Shown one piece after another: positions 8,116 to 16,390 of a stretch of 64,000 nucleotides of DNA. Made by a program: the position numbers and the translations under genes. Every line of letters starts with the position of its first letter. The first letter of the stretch is position 1. The stretch lies in NCBI RefSeq assembly GCF_002892835.1, contig NZ_PJMB01000002.1, positions 124,001 through 188,000 of the forward strand, read 5' to 3'. Source of the stretch: Arthrobacter sp. AFG7.2. GTDB lineage: Bacteria; Actinomycetota; Actinomycetes; Actinomycetales; Micrococcaceae. Below the pieces are notes generated by a model. That model was not told the origin of the DNA. It saw only the letters and a list, made by a program, of their open reading frames with translations, and searched no databases.

Positions 8116-9738
8116 TCAGGCTGCCAGGTCGCGGCGGCGAAGGGCGTAGGCGGCCAGCACGCTTCCAGCGGCCGCAATGATCACCAGGCCCACCGCCCCT
8201 GACTGGTTGAACGGTTCTACCGGCATGGCGGACGAGTGCCGGAAGGGACTGGCGTCCTGCAGCCAGGCCGGCAGGCCCAACAGCTCACCAAACTCGCCCA
8301 GGAAAATACCCAGTGCAAGCGCTCCCCATGCCAGCACAATGCTGAGCCGGGGGGCCGCAGCGAAAGCACAGGCGGCTGCGGCCAGGAACACCAAAGCGGC
8401 TGGAACGTGCGCCAGCGCTGCCGGCACCAGGGACCAGACAGGAGTGGCGGAGGTCCCGGAGACGGCAAGGCCGACGGCGGCAGTGGCTCCCGCCGTCGCG
8501 GAGACTACGGCGGCGGAGAGGGCAGCGATGACCAGGTTGGAGCCAAGCCACCGGCCCCGGGCTGCCGGTACGGAGAGCAACAGTTCTGCCCTGCCCTCCG
8601 CTTCCTCCGCACGCATCCGCAGCACCGCCTGGATTCCCGCTGCCGCCGCAAACACCCCTGCCATGCCGAGCAGGGCAGTAACAAACACGTCGATGAGCCC
8701 TGCCTGCCCGCCGGGCACCAACCGGGCAATCAGATCCCTCAAAGCCTCCACGCCGGAGACGGTCTCCGTCACCGCCGGGCCAAGTGCTCCTGCCACAGCT
8801 CCCAACGCGGCCGCGCCAACGCACCACCCGGCCAGGGTGGCGCGCTGCAACCGCCACGCCAGGCCCAGCAGGGAGGTCCCGCCCACTCCGGCACGCTCTT
8901 TGCCGGCACGCTGGGGCAAGAGGCTGGCACCCACGTCGCGCCGTCGTCGGATCATCACCGCCGCCATGGCAAGGAACGCCGCGGCAGCGAGCGGCACCAG
9001 CAGCGCGGACGGATCCGGACTAATGAACGGCCTGCTTCGCTGGCCCCAGCCGATGGGTGACAGGAGCGACGGCCAGGCACTGGTGACGTGCAGCAGGTCC
9101 GCCGCGGGAGTACCCAGCGTATCGCCGATGCCCCGCACCAGATAGGCCGCGCCCACCAGTCCCGCGGCGGCACCGTCCGCGCTCCGTCCTGAGGGCAGGA
9201 TCTGGGCGGCCACCGCGGCAAGGGCCACGAAGAAGATGCCCACGCTCCCAACGGCGGCTCCGGCCACCGCCGATCCGGTAGCCGGCAGTCCGGCCGCAGC
9301 GAAGGCGGCGGCAACAAAGACGGCCAGGAGCAGGTTTGCTGCGGCGCCCAGCAGAAGGGTCGCGGTAAGGGGCGCTTCGCGCCGCAGCGGAGCCGCGCCC
9401 AGGAGTTCGGCGCGTCCGAGCTCTTCATCCGTGCGGGTATGCCGCACCACCAGGAACGTGCTCATCAGGCCGGCCAGGACCGCCGTGAACGCAAACCCCT
9501 GGAAGAACACCACCGGGCCGGTTCCGGTCCCGTCCGGAAGGCCGCGGAGGAACAGGAATGCCGGGTTTGACGCTGCCAGCGTGAGGATCCCGGCCTGGGC
9601 TGCCTCGTCCCCGAACTGGGTGGCAACCGCGGCGGACGTGGCAAAACTCAGCGAAGTAATGCCCAGGATCCATACGGGCAGTGCCACCCTGTCCCGCCGG
9701 GCCTGGAACAGGAACAGCCGCACCACCCCGGACATCAC
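8116..9738 (-). CDS. ABC exporter permease (polyketide-antibiotic/multidrug type)
   Basis: The 540-residue protein is strongly hydrophobic with about 12 predicted membrane helices in two similar halves. Each half has the VVRHTRTDEELGRAELLGA or RMRAEEAEGRAELLLSVPA motif (E-x-GRAELL), the hallmark of the tandem permeases annotated as exporters of polyketide antibiotics. It lies 4 bp inside the stop of its ATPase partner (ATGA overlap), so the two genes form one exporter. The substrate is unknown. Both halves are intact. Confidence 0.88.
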   Translation of the reverse strand: MMSGVVRLFLFQARRDRVALPVWILGITSLSFATSAAVATQFGDEAAQAGILTLAASNPAFLFLRGLPDGTGTGPVVFFQGFAFTAVLAGLMSTFLVVRHTRTDEELGRAELLGAAPLRREAPLTATLLLGAAANLLLAVFVAAAFAAAGLPATGSAVAGAAVGSVGIFFVALAAVAAQILPSGRSADGAAAGLVGAAYLVRGIGDTLGTPAADLLHVTSAWPSLLSPIGWGQRSRPFISPDPSALLVPLAAAAFLAMAAVMIRRRRDVGASLLPQRAGKERAGVGGTSLLGLAWRLQRATLAGWCVGAAALGAVAGALGPAVTETVSGVEALRDLIARLVPGGQAGLIDVFVTALLGMAGVFAAAAGIQAVLRMRAEEAEGRAELLLSVPAARGRWLGSNLVIAALSAAVVSATAGATAAVGLAVSGTSATPVWSLVPAALAHVPAALVFLAAAACAFAAAPRLSIVLAWGALALGIFLGEFGELLGLPAWLQDASPFRHSSAMPVEPFNQSGAVGLVIIAAAGSVLAAYALRRRDLAA

Positions 9739-10724
9739 AATGCCCCGCTGCCGGTACGGTCGCCCTTGCGGTCTGTGGCTGACGCGTCGGCGTTCTCGTT
9801 GTGGTTGTTGGCGCTGTTCTTCCTGCTGTTGCCGTCGCTGTAGTGGCGCAGGAACAGCGATTCCAACGACGGCGGGGCAACAGACAGGCTGCTGACCCCC
9901 GGCTCGGCGATCCCGGCCAGGACGGCGCCGAGATCCCCGGGGTCGGCGTCGAACTCCACGGCGCTGCCGCCCACGCTGACGCCGTGGGTCCCGGGCAGTG
10001 CGGCCAGGCGTTCCGGATTAGCCAGGCCGGTCACGCGGAAATGCGTGCGCTGCAGGTGCCGGAGTTCGCCCAAAGTGCCCGTCTCCACTGCCGTTCCGGA
10101 GCGGATGATGGTCACCCGGTCGCACAGCTGTTCCACTTCGCTGAGAATGTGGCTGGAGAGCAGGACAGTGGCTCCGTCCCGGCAGACACGCTCGATCTGG
10201 CGTCGGAAGACGGCGTCCATCACGGGGTCAAGTCCGGCGCTCGGCTCGTCCAGCAGGTAGAGGCGGGCGGGACGGGCGAACGCCGCTATCAGGGCGACTT
10301 TCTGCCGGTTGCCTTTTGAGTAGGCCCGGGCCTTCTTCCGCGGGTCGAACTCGAACTCCTCAATGAGGTGGTTGCGCAGCGTGTCATTGGCGCCCCCGCG
10401 GAGGCCGGTAAGCAGATCAATAGCTTCGCCGCCGGAAAGGTTCGGCCAGAGGCTCACGTCGCCAGGGACGTAGGCGATGTCCCGGTGCACCGCCACCGGG
10501 TCAGCCCATGGATCGAGCCCGAAGACCGCGGCTGTGCCGGCGGTGGGACGGATCAGGCCCAGGAGGATTCTCAGGGTGGTGGATTTGCCGGCACCGTTGG
10601 GCCCCAGGAAGCCGTGCACCTCGCCTGGCGCCACACTCAGGTTGAGCCCGTCAAGTGCGCGCGTCCTGCCGAAGTCCTTGACCAGACCCTGGGCTTCAAT
10701 GACAGGTTGTGCTGCTGTACTCAT
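9735..10724 (-). CDS. ABC transporter ATP-binding protein, partner of the exporter permease
   Basis: The 329-residue protein starts at the ATG at 10724, preceded on the minus strand by a GAGGAGCG site. It has Walker A GPNGAGKS, the signature YSKGNRQKVALIAA and Walker B LYLLDEPSAGLDP, followed by the H-loop SSHILSEVEQ. The C-terminal extension ends in Asn-rich DGNSRKNSANNHNENADAS, which is unusual for an ATPase and looks disordered. It drives the permease at 8116-9738. DrrA-type (antibiotic resistance) is the closest general class. Confidence 0.92.
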   Translation of the reverse strand: MSTAAQPVIEAQGLVKDFGRTRALDGLNLSVAPGEVHGFLGPNGAGKSTTLRILLGLIRPTAGTAAVFGLDPWADPVAVHRDIAYVPGDVSLWPNLSGGEAIDLLTGLRGGANDTLRNHLIEEFEFDPRKKARAYSKGNRQKVALIAAFARPARLYLLDEPSAGLDPVMDAVFRRQIERVCRDGATVLLSSHILSEVEQLCDRVTIIRSGTAVETGTLGELRHLQRTHFRVTGLANPERLAALPGTHGVSVGGSAVEFDADPGDLGAVLAGIAEPGVSSLSVAPPSLESLFLRHYSDGNSRKNSANNHNENADASATDRKGDRTGSGAL

Positions 10725-10921
10725 GAGCCGTTCGCTCCTCAGGTCGGTCACGCGAACGCCCGTGGCGGTGCCGCGTATTTCCGCAGGCGCTGCCTGCGTG
10801 CCGACCAGACTTCCCGGCTCTCCGATCCACAGCATACAAGCGCCTGCACCGGGTAGGAAGGGTGGAACAGGGCCGCCGCCGGGGGCGTAGACTGACGCCA
10901 CCGCTGACAGTGGAGGCAACC

Positions 10922-11659
10922 ATGAAGAGCATCCGCGCGCAGGTACTCGACGCTGAACACCAAGCAGCCCTGCGCCCGGGCCATGACGAACGCTTTTCCG
11001 GGTATGGCGTGATGGGCCTGCCCTTCAATTCCGGCCATGTCCTGGCGATGCGGCGCTTCCCTGTCACCAGTGTTGGGCCCGGATACACCTCGGTCTGGCT
11101 GCGCCGGCCGACCGGCTCTTGGACCATTTACGCCGATGCTCCGCCCGCTGTCTCCTGCGCCCGCTACTTCAGCGCACACCTGAAATCGACGGTGCAATGC
11201 GCGATCACGGTTACCTGGACGGGGGACTCCACGTTCGCCGTGCGGATTGGCGGGGACGTTGACCTGACATGGGAGGCCAGGCTGGCCTCGACATTGACCA
11301 CCCGCGCCATGGCCGTGGCACTGGCCGCACTGCCCAGTTCGGTTCTGGACAACAAAACAGTTTTGAAGACCATGGGTGCAGTCTCCGGGCCGGTGCTGCG
11401 GGCTGGACGGCTGGGGCTGACAGGCACCGTCCCCAATGGGCAAGGCTTCAGGGCGAAGCCCCGGCGGATGTGGTTCGTCGCCCAAAGTTCGGCTGCCCTT
11501 GCCGGCAAAAACCTCGGCAGCCTCAAGCCCCTGCGCGTGCAGACCCGGCTGGGTGATTTCTGGATCCCCCAGCGCGGCATCTTCCTGATCGGCGCATCGT
11601 CTTTCGACTCATTCGATCCGGCCCGGCACCTTCCGGCGACAGCCGGCGGGACCGGCTAG
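10922..11659 (+). CDS. Hypothetical protein, no recognised family
   Basis: The 245-residue protein starts at ATG 10922 after GGAGGCAACC, a good ribosome-binding site. It begins MKSIRAQVLDAEHQAALRPG and is rich in beta-like segments (YTSVWLRRPTGSWTIYADAP, CAITVTWTGDSTFAVRIGG). Those segments recall lipocalin-like or AttH-type folds, but no motif is diagnostic. It has no signal peptide or clear membrane helix. It converges with the LuxR gene at 11670 with only 10 bp between them. A function cannot be given. Confidence 0.7.
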   Translation: MKSIRAQVLDAEHQAALRPGHDERFSGYGVMGLPFNSGHVLAMRRFPVTSVGPGYTSVWLRRPTGSWTIYADAPPAVSCARYFSAHLKSTVQCAITVTWTGDSTFAVRIGGDVDLTWEARLASTLTTRAMAVALAALPSSVLDNKTVLKTMGAVSGPVLRAGRLGLTGTVPNGQGFRAKPRRMWFVAQSSAALAGKNLGSLKPLRVQTRLGDFWIPQRGIFLIGASSFDSFDPARHLPATAGGTG

Positions 11660-11669
11660 CGGCGGCTTC

Positions 11670-12719
11670 TCACACCACCAGTCTCGCCACCAGCTCACCG
11701 CGGCTGCCCACACCCACCTTCCCGTACAGCGACTTCAGGTGGTCGTGCACGGTATGCGGTGAGATGAACAGGTGGTGGGCGATCTCCGCCGTCGGATGTC
11801 CTGCGATCACCTCGAGGCAGATCTCCCGCTCGCGGGCAGTCACTCCGTAGGCCGCGAGCAGCAGGCTGGCCAGGTCATGGGTGGTGGCCGGCACCACGGT
11901 GACCACCATCTGTTCGGGATCATTACCTGTAATCAGGCGGCTGGCCTGCAGCACCACCCAGTTGCTCCCGGCGTCGCGCATCCTGGCCCGGGCTGTACCC
12001 GACGCGGCCGCATGGGCCTGAGCAACCACAGAGTACAGCGTCATGCTGAAACGGCCCGGCTCGGCGTCCTCCACCTCCGCGAGCCAGGAAACAGCGGCGG
12101 GAGTTGCCGCTTGCAGTCCGCCGTCGCGGCCGGCGATGACAATAACGGGCCCGACGGCGGCGGGCACCTGCGGATGCGCCGCGCGGACCGCGATCCTGGT
12201 TGCCGCTGCCAGGGTGGCTGTCACGGCGCCCAGGAATTCCACTTCCCGGTCAGTGAAGTCCCGGCCGGCATCACGGAAGATACTGCCGACACCCCAGCAG
12301 GCGTCGTCCACCCGGAAGGCCGCTCTCAGCTCATGTTCCAGGCCCTGGGGCTTCAGCAGTTCGTTGATCCGGACGCTGCCGGCCACTTCCCGGTGTGGCG
12401 CGTCGGACATTCTGGCGACGGGAAGGGGACGCCGCAGCAGCTGAGTGAAGGTGTTTGGCTCGTTGCCCGTATATTCGGACTCAGCAAAGCGGGCCGAGTA
12501 CTCCTGGAAATCCCGCTCCCCCACCGGCCAAGGCTTCCAGTTGGTGATGGATGTCATCACCAGGGTGTCGGGGTCGACGCCGGCCCAGCAGCCCTGTTCG
12601 AACGGCACCGTCCGCTGCACCACGGCGAGCGCCGAGGCGTACAGGTCGGCGAGGCTTGTTCCGCTGGCGGCGAGGGCGGCGATGTCCCGCCTGGCACGCT
12701 CGGCGCGCTCCTCCCACAT
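11670..12719 (-). CDS. LuxR family transcriptional regulator with GAF-like sensor domain
   Basis: Starting at ATG 12719 (MWEERAERARRDIAALA) gives 349 residues. The N-terminal part (about 20-190) resembles a GAF sensor fold (FEQGCWAGVDPDTLVMTSIT, GVGSIFRDAGRDFTDREVEFL). The C-terminal 60 residues are a LuxR/FixJ helix-turn-helix: GVTAREREICLEVIAGHPTA followed by HLFISPHTVHDHLKSLYGKV, with the conserved TxREREI and SPHTVxxHLK blocks. Such proteins sense a small molecule and activate or repress nearby genes. The target may be the small gene and SnoaL-like gene on the other strand. Confidence 0.9.
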   Translation of the reverse strand: MWEERAERARRDIAALAASGTSLADLYASALAVVQRTVPFEQGCWAGVDPDTLVMTSITNWKPWPVGERDFQEYSARFAESEYTGNEPNTFTQLLRRPLPVARMSDAPHREVAGSVRINELLKPQGLEHELRAAFRVDDACWGVGSIFRDAGRDFTDREVEFLGAVTATLAAATRIAVRAAHPQVPAAVGPVIVIAGRDGGLQAATPAAVSWLAEVEDAEPGRFSMTLYSVVAQAHAAASGTARARMRDAGSNWVVLQASRLITGNDPEQMVVTVVPATTHDLASLLLAAYGVTAREREICLEVIAGHPTAEIAHHLFISPHTVHDHLKSLYGKVGVGSRGELVARLVV

Positions 12720-12839
12720 AGCTTCAGTATCCGCCCGGGGAGCTGTATGGCAATCCCCCGGAATGGGGATTTCGCCAGTGCCCCGAAGCCCCGCTGCAGG
12801 GGATGGGGAAGCAGGGGACCGCCGTCGTACTCTTCCTTC

Positions 12840-12956
12840 ATGAACGCCGTATCCCAGATCTTCGCGGCACCCGCTGCCGTGATGATGTGGGCCATCCCCA
12901 CCGGGTTCCGCAACCTGGTGACCGGCCTGGGAGTCCTGGTGACACTGCCGTTCTGA
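12840..12956 (+). CDS. Possible small hydrophobic ORF (38 aa)
   Basis: An ATG at 12840 opens a 38-codon frame beginning MNAVSQIFAAPAAVMMWAIP and ending in TLPF. It is hydrophobic and could form one membrane helix. There is no convincing ribosome-binding site, and the frame may be a chance ORF or a gene fragment between the LuxR and SnoaL-like genes. Confidence 0.25.
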   Translation: MNAVSQIFAAPAAVMMWAIPTGFRNLVTGLGVLVTLPF

Positions 12957-13018
12957 AGGGCGGTCTTCCGCAGACAGCCCACGAGGGGCCGATGAGTACT
13001 GACATTGAGGAGATTCAG

Positions 13019-13453
13019 ATGGGACAGGCACGCGACGTCATGGACCGGCTCACCACAGCCATGGCTGAAAAGGATAAAGAGACGCTGGGGCGGTGCTACG
13101 CCACCGATGCTGTGGTCCACACTCCGGACCAGGGGGAACTCCACGGGCGTGATGCCATCACGGGCTACTTCTTTGAGCTGTGGGATGCCATGCCGGATGT
13201 ACGGTACGAGCATCTGCACAAGTACGACGCCGGCGACGTGGCGATCGACGAAGGGACTGTGGCCGGAACGAACACCGGCCCGCTGGTGATGCCCTCCGGC
13301 GAAACCCTGCAGCCCACAGGACAGCAAGTGCGCATCAGGACCTGTGATGTGGCCCGGGTGGAGGACGGCGAGATCACCTCGCACCACATGTACTTTGACC
13401 AGGTGGAGTTCCTGGCACAGCTCGGCTTGATGGGTGGCATGGCCTTGCATTGA
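13019..13453 (+). CDS. SnoaL-like / ester-cyclase family protein (NTF2 fold)
   Basis: The start at 13019 (MGQARDVMDRLTTAMAEKD) is chosen because GAGGAG sits 6 bp before it; an alternative ATG at 12992 has a weaker site. The 144-residue protein has the SnoaL layout: RCYATDAVVHTPDQGELHGR, then FFELWDAMPDVRYE, a central strand pair, and VARVEDGEITSHHMYFDQVEFL at the end. The conserved HHMYFDQ segment fits SnoaL-like polyketide-cyclase relatives. The substrate is unknown. It is followed by a strong hairpin. Confidence 0.88.
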   Translation: MGQARDVMDRLTTAMAEKDKETLGRCYATDAVVHTPDQGELHGRDAITGYFFELWDAMPDVRYEHLHKYDAGDVAIDEGTVAGTNTGPLVMPSGETLQPTGQQVRIRTCDVARVEDGEITSHHMYFDQVEFLAQLGLMGGMALH

Positions 13454-13480
13454 GCGCGGGACGCTAAGACCAAACAATGC

Positions 13481-13515
13481 TGCCGTGGACACCCTGCGAA
13501 AGGGTATCCACGGCA
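13481..13515. terminator. Hairpin terminator between convergent genes
   Basis: TGCCGTGGACACCCT and AGGGTATCCACGGCA pair over 15 bp with one mismatch around a 5-nt GCGAA loop. It separates the SnoaL-like gene from the leftward excalibur lipoprotein gene and can serve both strands. Confidence 0.8.
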
Positions 13516-13536
13516 TCGTTGGTTAAGCGCAGGCGG

Positions 13537-14289
13537 TTAGCGTTCGCAGGCCACGCCGTCGTTGTCGCCGTCCATCCCTGAACGGTACCCCGACTGTCCC
13601 CGGTACAGCGGTGCGGCGCCAGCAGCCTTGGCAGCTGCGCAGTTGGCGTAGTAGGCCGGTGCCTGTCCGGGCACGGCCGGCGCTGGCGCGGCGGGAGCCG
13701 GTGCTGCCTGGCGGGCCGCTGCATCCCGTGCAGCCTGGTCAGCCGCTGCTTGAGCCGCAGCGGCCTGGTCTGCCGCAGCCTTATCGGCCGCCGCTTTATC
13801 GGCGGCCGCTTTATCGGCGGCCGCTTTGTCTGCTGCGGCCTGCGCGGCTGCCGCCTGCTCGGCGGCAACCTTTTCGGCGGCAGCCTTTTCAGCAGCAGCC
13901 AGTTCGGCGGCGGCCTTCTCGGCAGCTGCTTTTTCTGCCGCAGCCTTTTCTGCCGCCAACTTTTCGAGGGACGTGACGCCGAGTTTCACCGTGGACCCCT
14001 TGGCCACGCTTGTACCGCCGGCGGGATCCTGGGAGGTCACCTGCCAGTTCTTCTTCAGCATGATCGACTTGCCGTCCGCGGTATCCACCGCTTCGACTTT
14101 GAGTCCCAGGTCTTCCAGCTGCTCAGTGGCCTTGTCCAGGGTCAGGCCGTTTACATCCGGAACCGCGAGAGCTGCCTCAACCACAGCAACTGCGGTGGCA
14201 CTTTCTGCCGGCTGCACGGCTGCCTGCTTGCCGCCGCATCCGGTAAGCATCAGGCCGGTCAGCAGAACTAAGGACAGTGTCTTTTTCAA
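13537..14289 (-). CDS. Lipoprotein with PASTA-like domain, Ala/Lys-rich stalk and C-terminal excalibur domain
   Basis: The start is the TTG at 14289, preceded by GGGGGAAAA; it gives a lipoprotein signal (LKKTLSLVLLTGLMLTGCGG, lipobox LTGC). The 250-residue protein has a PASTA-like segment (VPDVNGLTLDKATEQLEDLG ... SQDPAGGTSVAKGSTVKLGV, about 44-106). Then comes a stalk of about 75 residues made of AAEKA/AADKA repeats, and the excalibur Ca2+-binding domain YYANCAAAKAAGAAPLYRGQ ... DGDNDGVACE. It is probably anchored outside the membrane, with the stalk spanning the wall. The excalibur motif DxDxDGxxCE is intact. Its neighbour at 14359 ends in the same domain. Confidence 0.9.
   Translation of the reverse strand: MKKTLSLVLLTGLMLTGCGGKQAAVQPAESATAVAVVEAALAVPDVNGLTLDKATEQLEDLGLKVEAVDTADGKSIMLKKNWQVTSQDPAGGTSVAKGSTVKLGVTSLEKLAAEKAAAEKAAAEKAAAELAAAEKAAAEKVAAEQAAAAQAAADKAAADKAAADKAAADKAAADQAAAAQAAADQAARDAAARQAAPAPAAPAPAVPGQAPAYYANCAAAKAAGAAPLYRGQSGYRSGMDGDNDGVACER
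13771..13830. repeat. 15-bp tandem repeat encoding the AADKA stalk
   Basis: Four consecutive 15-bp units (consensus ggcSgccgctttatc) lie at 13771-13785, 13786-13800, 13801-13815 and 13816-13830. They encode the AADKA units of the lipoprotein stalk. Near-identity at the DNA level implies recent slippage and likely length variation between strains. Confidence 0.85.
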
Positions 14290-14358
14290 TTTTCCCCCTA
14301 GGAAATGGTTGTGATGGTGATGCAGGTGGGGCTCGGCAAGCCCCAAGACTTTGGGCGC

Positions 14359-15522
14359 TTACTCACAGGCGACACCGTCTGAATCGCGGTCCAGGGCTGC
14401 ACGGTAGCCGGCCTGTCCGGCGAAGATCGGTGCAGCACCTGCGGCACGGGCAGCGGCGCAGTTGGGAAAGTAGACAGCCGCCGCCGGGACCGGAGCAACG
14501 GGGGTGGCTGCAGCAGGTGCTGGAACCACGGGAGCGGGAGCGGGCGCAGGAGCGGGCGCTGCCGGGACAGGTACCGGAGCCGGCGAGGGCACCACTGCCT
14601 GCTGGTCTGTCGGCGCCGGCTGCCCGGTGCAGCCAGTCAGGATCCGCGACATCGCGTCGTGCTCCGCCTGGGTAACCCACAAACTGTAGGTCGCCTTCAC
14701 CGAAATCTGCCGGGCAACGTACTCGCAGCGAAACCCTTTGTTCGGCGGCAGCCAGGTGGCGGCGTCGCCGTCGCGCTTTTTCTGGTTGGTAGGACCGTCC
14801 GTCGCCTGGAGGTTCAGCGGATCGTTGGCGAAGGCTGTGCGCTGTTCCATGGTCAGCTGCTGCGCGCCCTTCTGCCAGGCGTCGCTGAGCGCAACCACGT
14901 GGTCAATCTGGACCTTGCTGCTGGTCCCGCTCCCCCGCAGGAAACTGATGGACGTTCCGGTGTATGGGTCTGCCAGCATTCCGGACTGCACCTTGCAGGG
15001 AACACTGTTCGTGAACGTGATGCCGGCCAGGTCCCGTTTAAGGATGTCATTCCGGGTGTCGCACCCGTTCCGGTCCACGTCCGCCCACGCCTGCCCAAAG
15101 AGGGAACGGTCGTAGCCGGTTTTGGGCGCGCGGCCCTTGATAGGCAGGGTGACCAGCAGGTCGGCCGCCGTTGTGCCGAAAGCAGGCTGCGTCTTCGGGG
15201 CCTCCAGGGCGACGCCCTGCGGCAGGAGCGCGGTGGCCTCGGGATCGAGCGGCGCAGCGGTCTCCTGGGCAGTCGGGACGGACGACGGCGCGGGCATGGC
15301 GGTGGACGCAGCGCTCAGGCGGGAGGGCGCGACGGGCGCCGTGCTCTGTGACGAGGCGACCGCCTCCACGCCACCGGAAAGCAGCCCGGGCAGTGAAGCA
15401 GCACCGGCGACGAAGAGTGCCAGGGAGATACCGACGGTGATGGCCGCCGTCTTATGCCGGGGCCTTGCGGCCCGCCCGGGCGGCGGCTGGGCAGGGCCCG
15501 GCGGGGTCCCATCTTTCGCCAT
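14359..15522 (-). CDS. Membrane-anchored HNH (DUF1524/GmrSD-type) nuclease-like protein with excalibur domain
   Basis: The 387-residue protein has one N-terminal membrane helix (TAAITVGISLALFVAGAASL, about 25-45), a Ser/Ala/Pro-rich linker, and an HNH-type domain at about 150-305. Key residues are in QIDHVVALSDAW near 204 (the DHxxxL HNH His), NDPLNLQATDG and NQKKRDGDAATWLPP. A Pro/Ala-rich linker leads to a C-terminal excalibur domain (YFPNCAAARAAGAAPIFAGQ ... DRDSDGVACE). Secreted HNH-excalibur proteins are common in Actinobacteria and are thought to degrade extracellular DNA. The ATG at 15522 has GGGGGAAG upstream. Confidence 0.9.
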   Translation of the reverse strand: MAKDGTPPGPAQPPPGRAARPRHKTAAITVGISLALFVAGAASLPGLLSGGVEAVASSQSTAPVAPSRLSAASTAMPAPSSVPTAQETAAPLDPEATALLPQGVALEAPKTQPAFGTTAADLLVTLPIKGRAPKTGYDRSLFGQAWADVDRNGCDTRNDILKRDLAGITFTNSVPCKVQSGMLADPYTGTSISFLRGSGTSSKVQIDHVVALSDAWQKGAQQLTMEQRTAFANDPLNLQATDGPTNQKKRDGDAATWLPPNKGFRCEYVARQISVKATYSLWVTQAEHDAMSRILTGCTGQPAPTDQQAVVPSPAPVPVPAAPAPAPAPAPVVPAPAAATPVAPVPAAAVYFPNCAAARAAGAAPIFAGQAGYRAALDRDSDGVACE

Positions 15523-15543
15523 CGAATACTTCCCCCAATAAAT

Positions 15544-15570
15544 AAAGGCCCAGCAGTACGCCGGGCCTTT
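15544..15570 (-). terminator. Hairpin just upstream of the HNH gene; attenuator or terminator
   Basis: AAAGGCCC (15544-15551) pairs with GGGCCTTT (15563-15570). On the minus strand the hairpin is followed by a TTTATTTATT tract, as in an intrinsic terminator. It lies only 22 bp before the HNH gene start, so transcripts from further upstream would have to pass it. An attenuation role is possible but unproven. Confidence 0.6.
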
Positions 15571-15603
15571 GCTTAGCCATAAGTCGTTAGAGTGAGGAGG
15601 CTA

Positions 15604-15680
15604 TTTCCCGCCAGCACTCGAAAAGCAGAAACTGCGGGAAAGCTGAGGCAACATTGATGTTGCCTTGATCGTGCCTTGAT
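15604..15680 (-). promoter_or_regulatory. Repeat-rich leader/promoter of the HNH-excalibur gene
   Basis: Three elements are packed here. Direct repeats TGCCTTGAT occur at 15661-15669 and 15672-15680 (11-bp period). An 18-bp palindrome GGCAACATTGATGTTGCC sits at 15647-15664. A long-range inverted repeat TTTCCCGC (15604-15611) pairs with GCGGGAAA (15634-15641). The direct repeats and palindrome resemble operator elements; the last pair could fold in RNA. No known riboswitch class was recognised. Confidence 0.5.
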
Positions 15681-15718
15681 TCCTCTTGTAACACTGTGAA
15701 TTAGAAGCCGCACCAAAA

Positions 15719-15760
15719 GGAGGAGTACGACGGCGGTGCGCGCCGCCGTCGTACTCCTCC
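15719..15760 (-). terminator. Strong intrinsic terminator of the VOC gene
   Basis: A perfect 18-bp stem (GGAGGAGTACGACGGCGG at 15719-15736, CCGCCGTCGTACTCCTCC at 15743-15760) has a 6-nt loop. On the minus strand it is followed by TTTT, so it ends transcription of the VOC gene at 15793. Confidence 0.85.
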
Positions 15761-15792
15761 TCTCACTGACCGGCTGTTGCAGCGCGCCGCAC

Positions 15793-16173
15793 CTATGTGC
15801 GCTGCGACAGGTTGAGGATGTTCCCCTCGCTGTCCAGGAACCAGGCGGACTTGCCCCAGCTGTCTGTTGCAAGGCCGTTCTCTGTCTTCAGCCCGGGCTG
15901 GTCGTAGTCTTCAAAGACGACACCGCGGGACCGCAGCTCCTCCATGTCCTGCTCGATGTTGTTCGATTCCCAGCCCATCTGGGTATTCCGGGCACTTCCC
16001 GCGTTATCGGTCTGGTAAATGAGGAAGCTGGTGCCGTTGCCGCAGCGATACAGCAGGCTGTATTCCTCCATGGCCTCCGATGACTCAAGTCCCAGTTTGT
16101 CCCGGTAGAAGTCCCTCGCCCTGTTAATGTCCTTTGCCGGCAGGACAGCTATGATCGCAGAATCCTTGAGCAT
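15793..16173 (-). CDS. VOC superfamily (glyoxalase/bleomycin-resistance-like) protein
   Basis: Starting at ATG 16173 (MLKDSAIIAVLPAKDINRAR) gives 126 residues. It has the paired beta-alpha-beta-beta-beta units of the vicinal-oxygen-chelate fold: AKDINRARDFYRDKLGLESS at the start and AWFLDSEGNILNLSQR at the end. The terminal DxEGNxL motif supplies the usual metal-ligand Glu position, here replaced by Asn-Leu-Ser, so the metal site may be incomplete. The substrate is unknown. A strong terminator follows. Confidence 0.85.
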   Translation of the reverse strand: MLKDSAIIAVLPAKDINRARDFYRDKLGLESSEAMEEYSLLYRCGNGTSFLIYQTDNAGSARNTQMGWESNNIEQDMEELRSRGVVFEDYDQPGLKTENGLATDSWGKSAWFLDSEGNILNLSQRT

Positions 16174-16390
16174 AATGATTTCCCTTGTGCATTGTTCGCC
16201 TCGTGGCGGTGCTCTCCCCCGGTTGCGGTTCCCGGACGTGCGGCCAGGAAGCGCCGGACCGCCCTTCGCGCCATTTCCGGGGCGGCCACCTGGAACTCTG
16301 CGTGCCTCGCCAGCCGTCATTGGCGCGAGGGTCCCCGAAGCCTACGTGGCCATTATGGAACCGAATCGCGCGCACGGAAATAGGCAGTTT

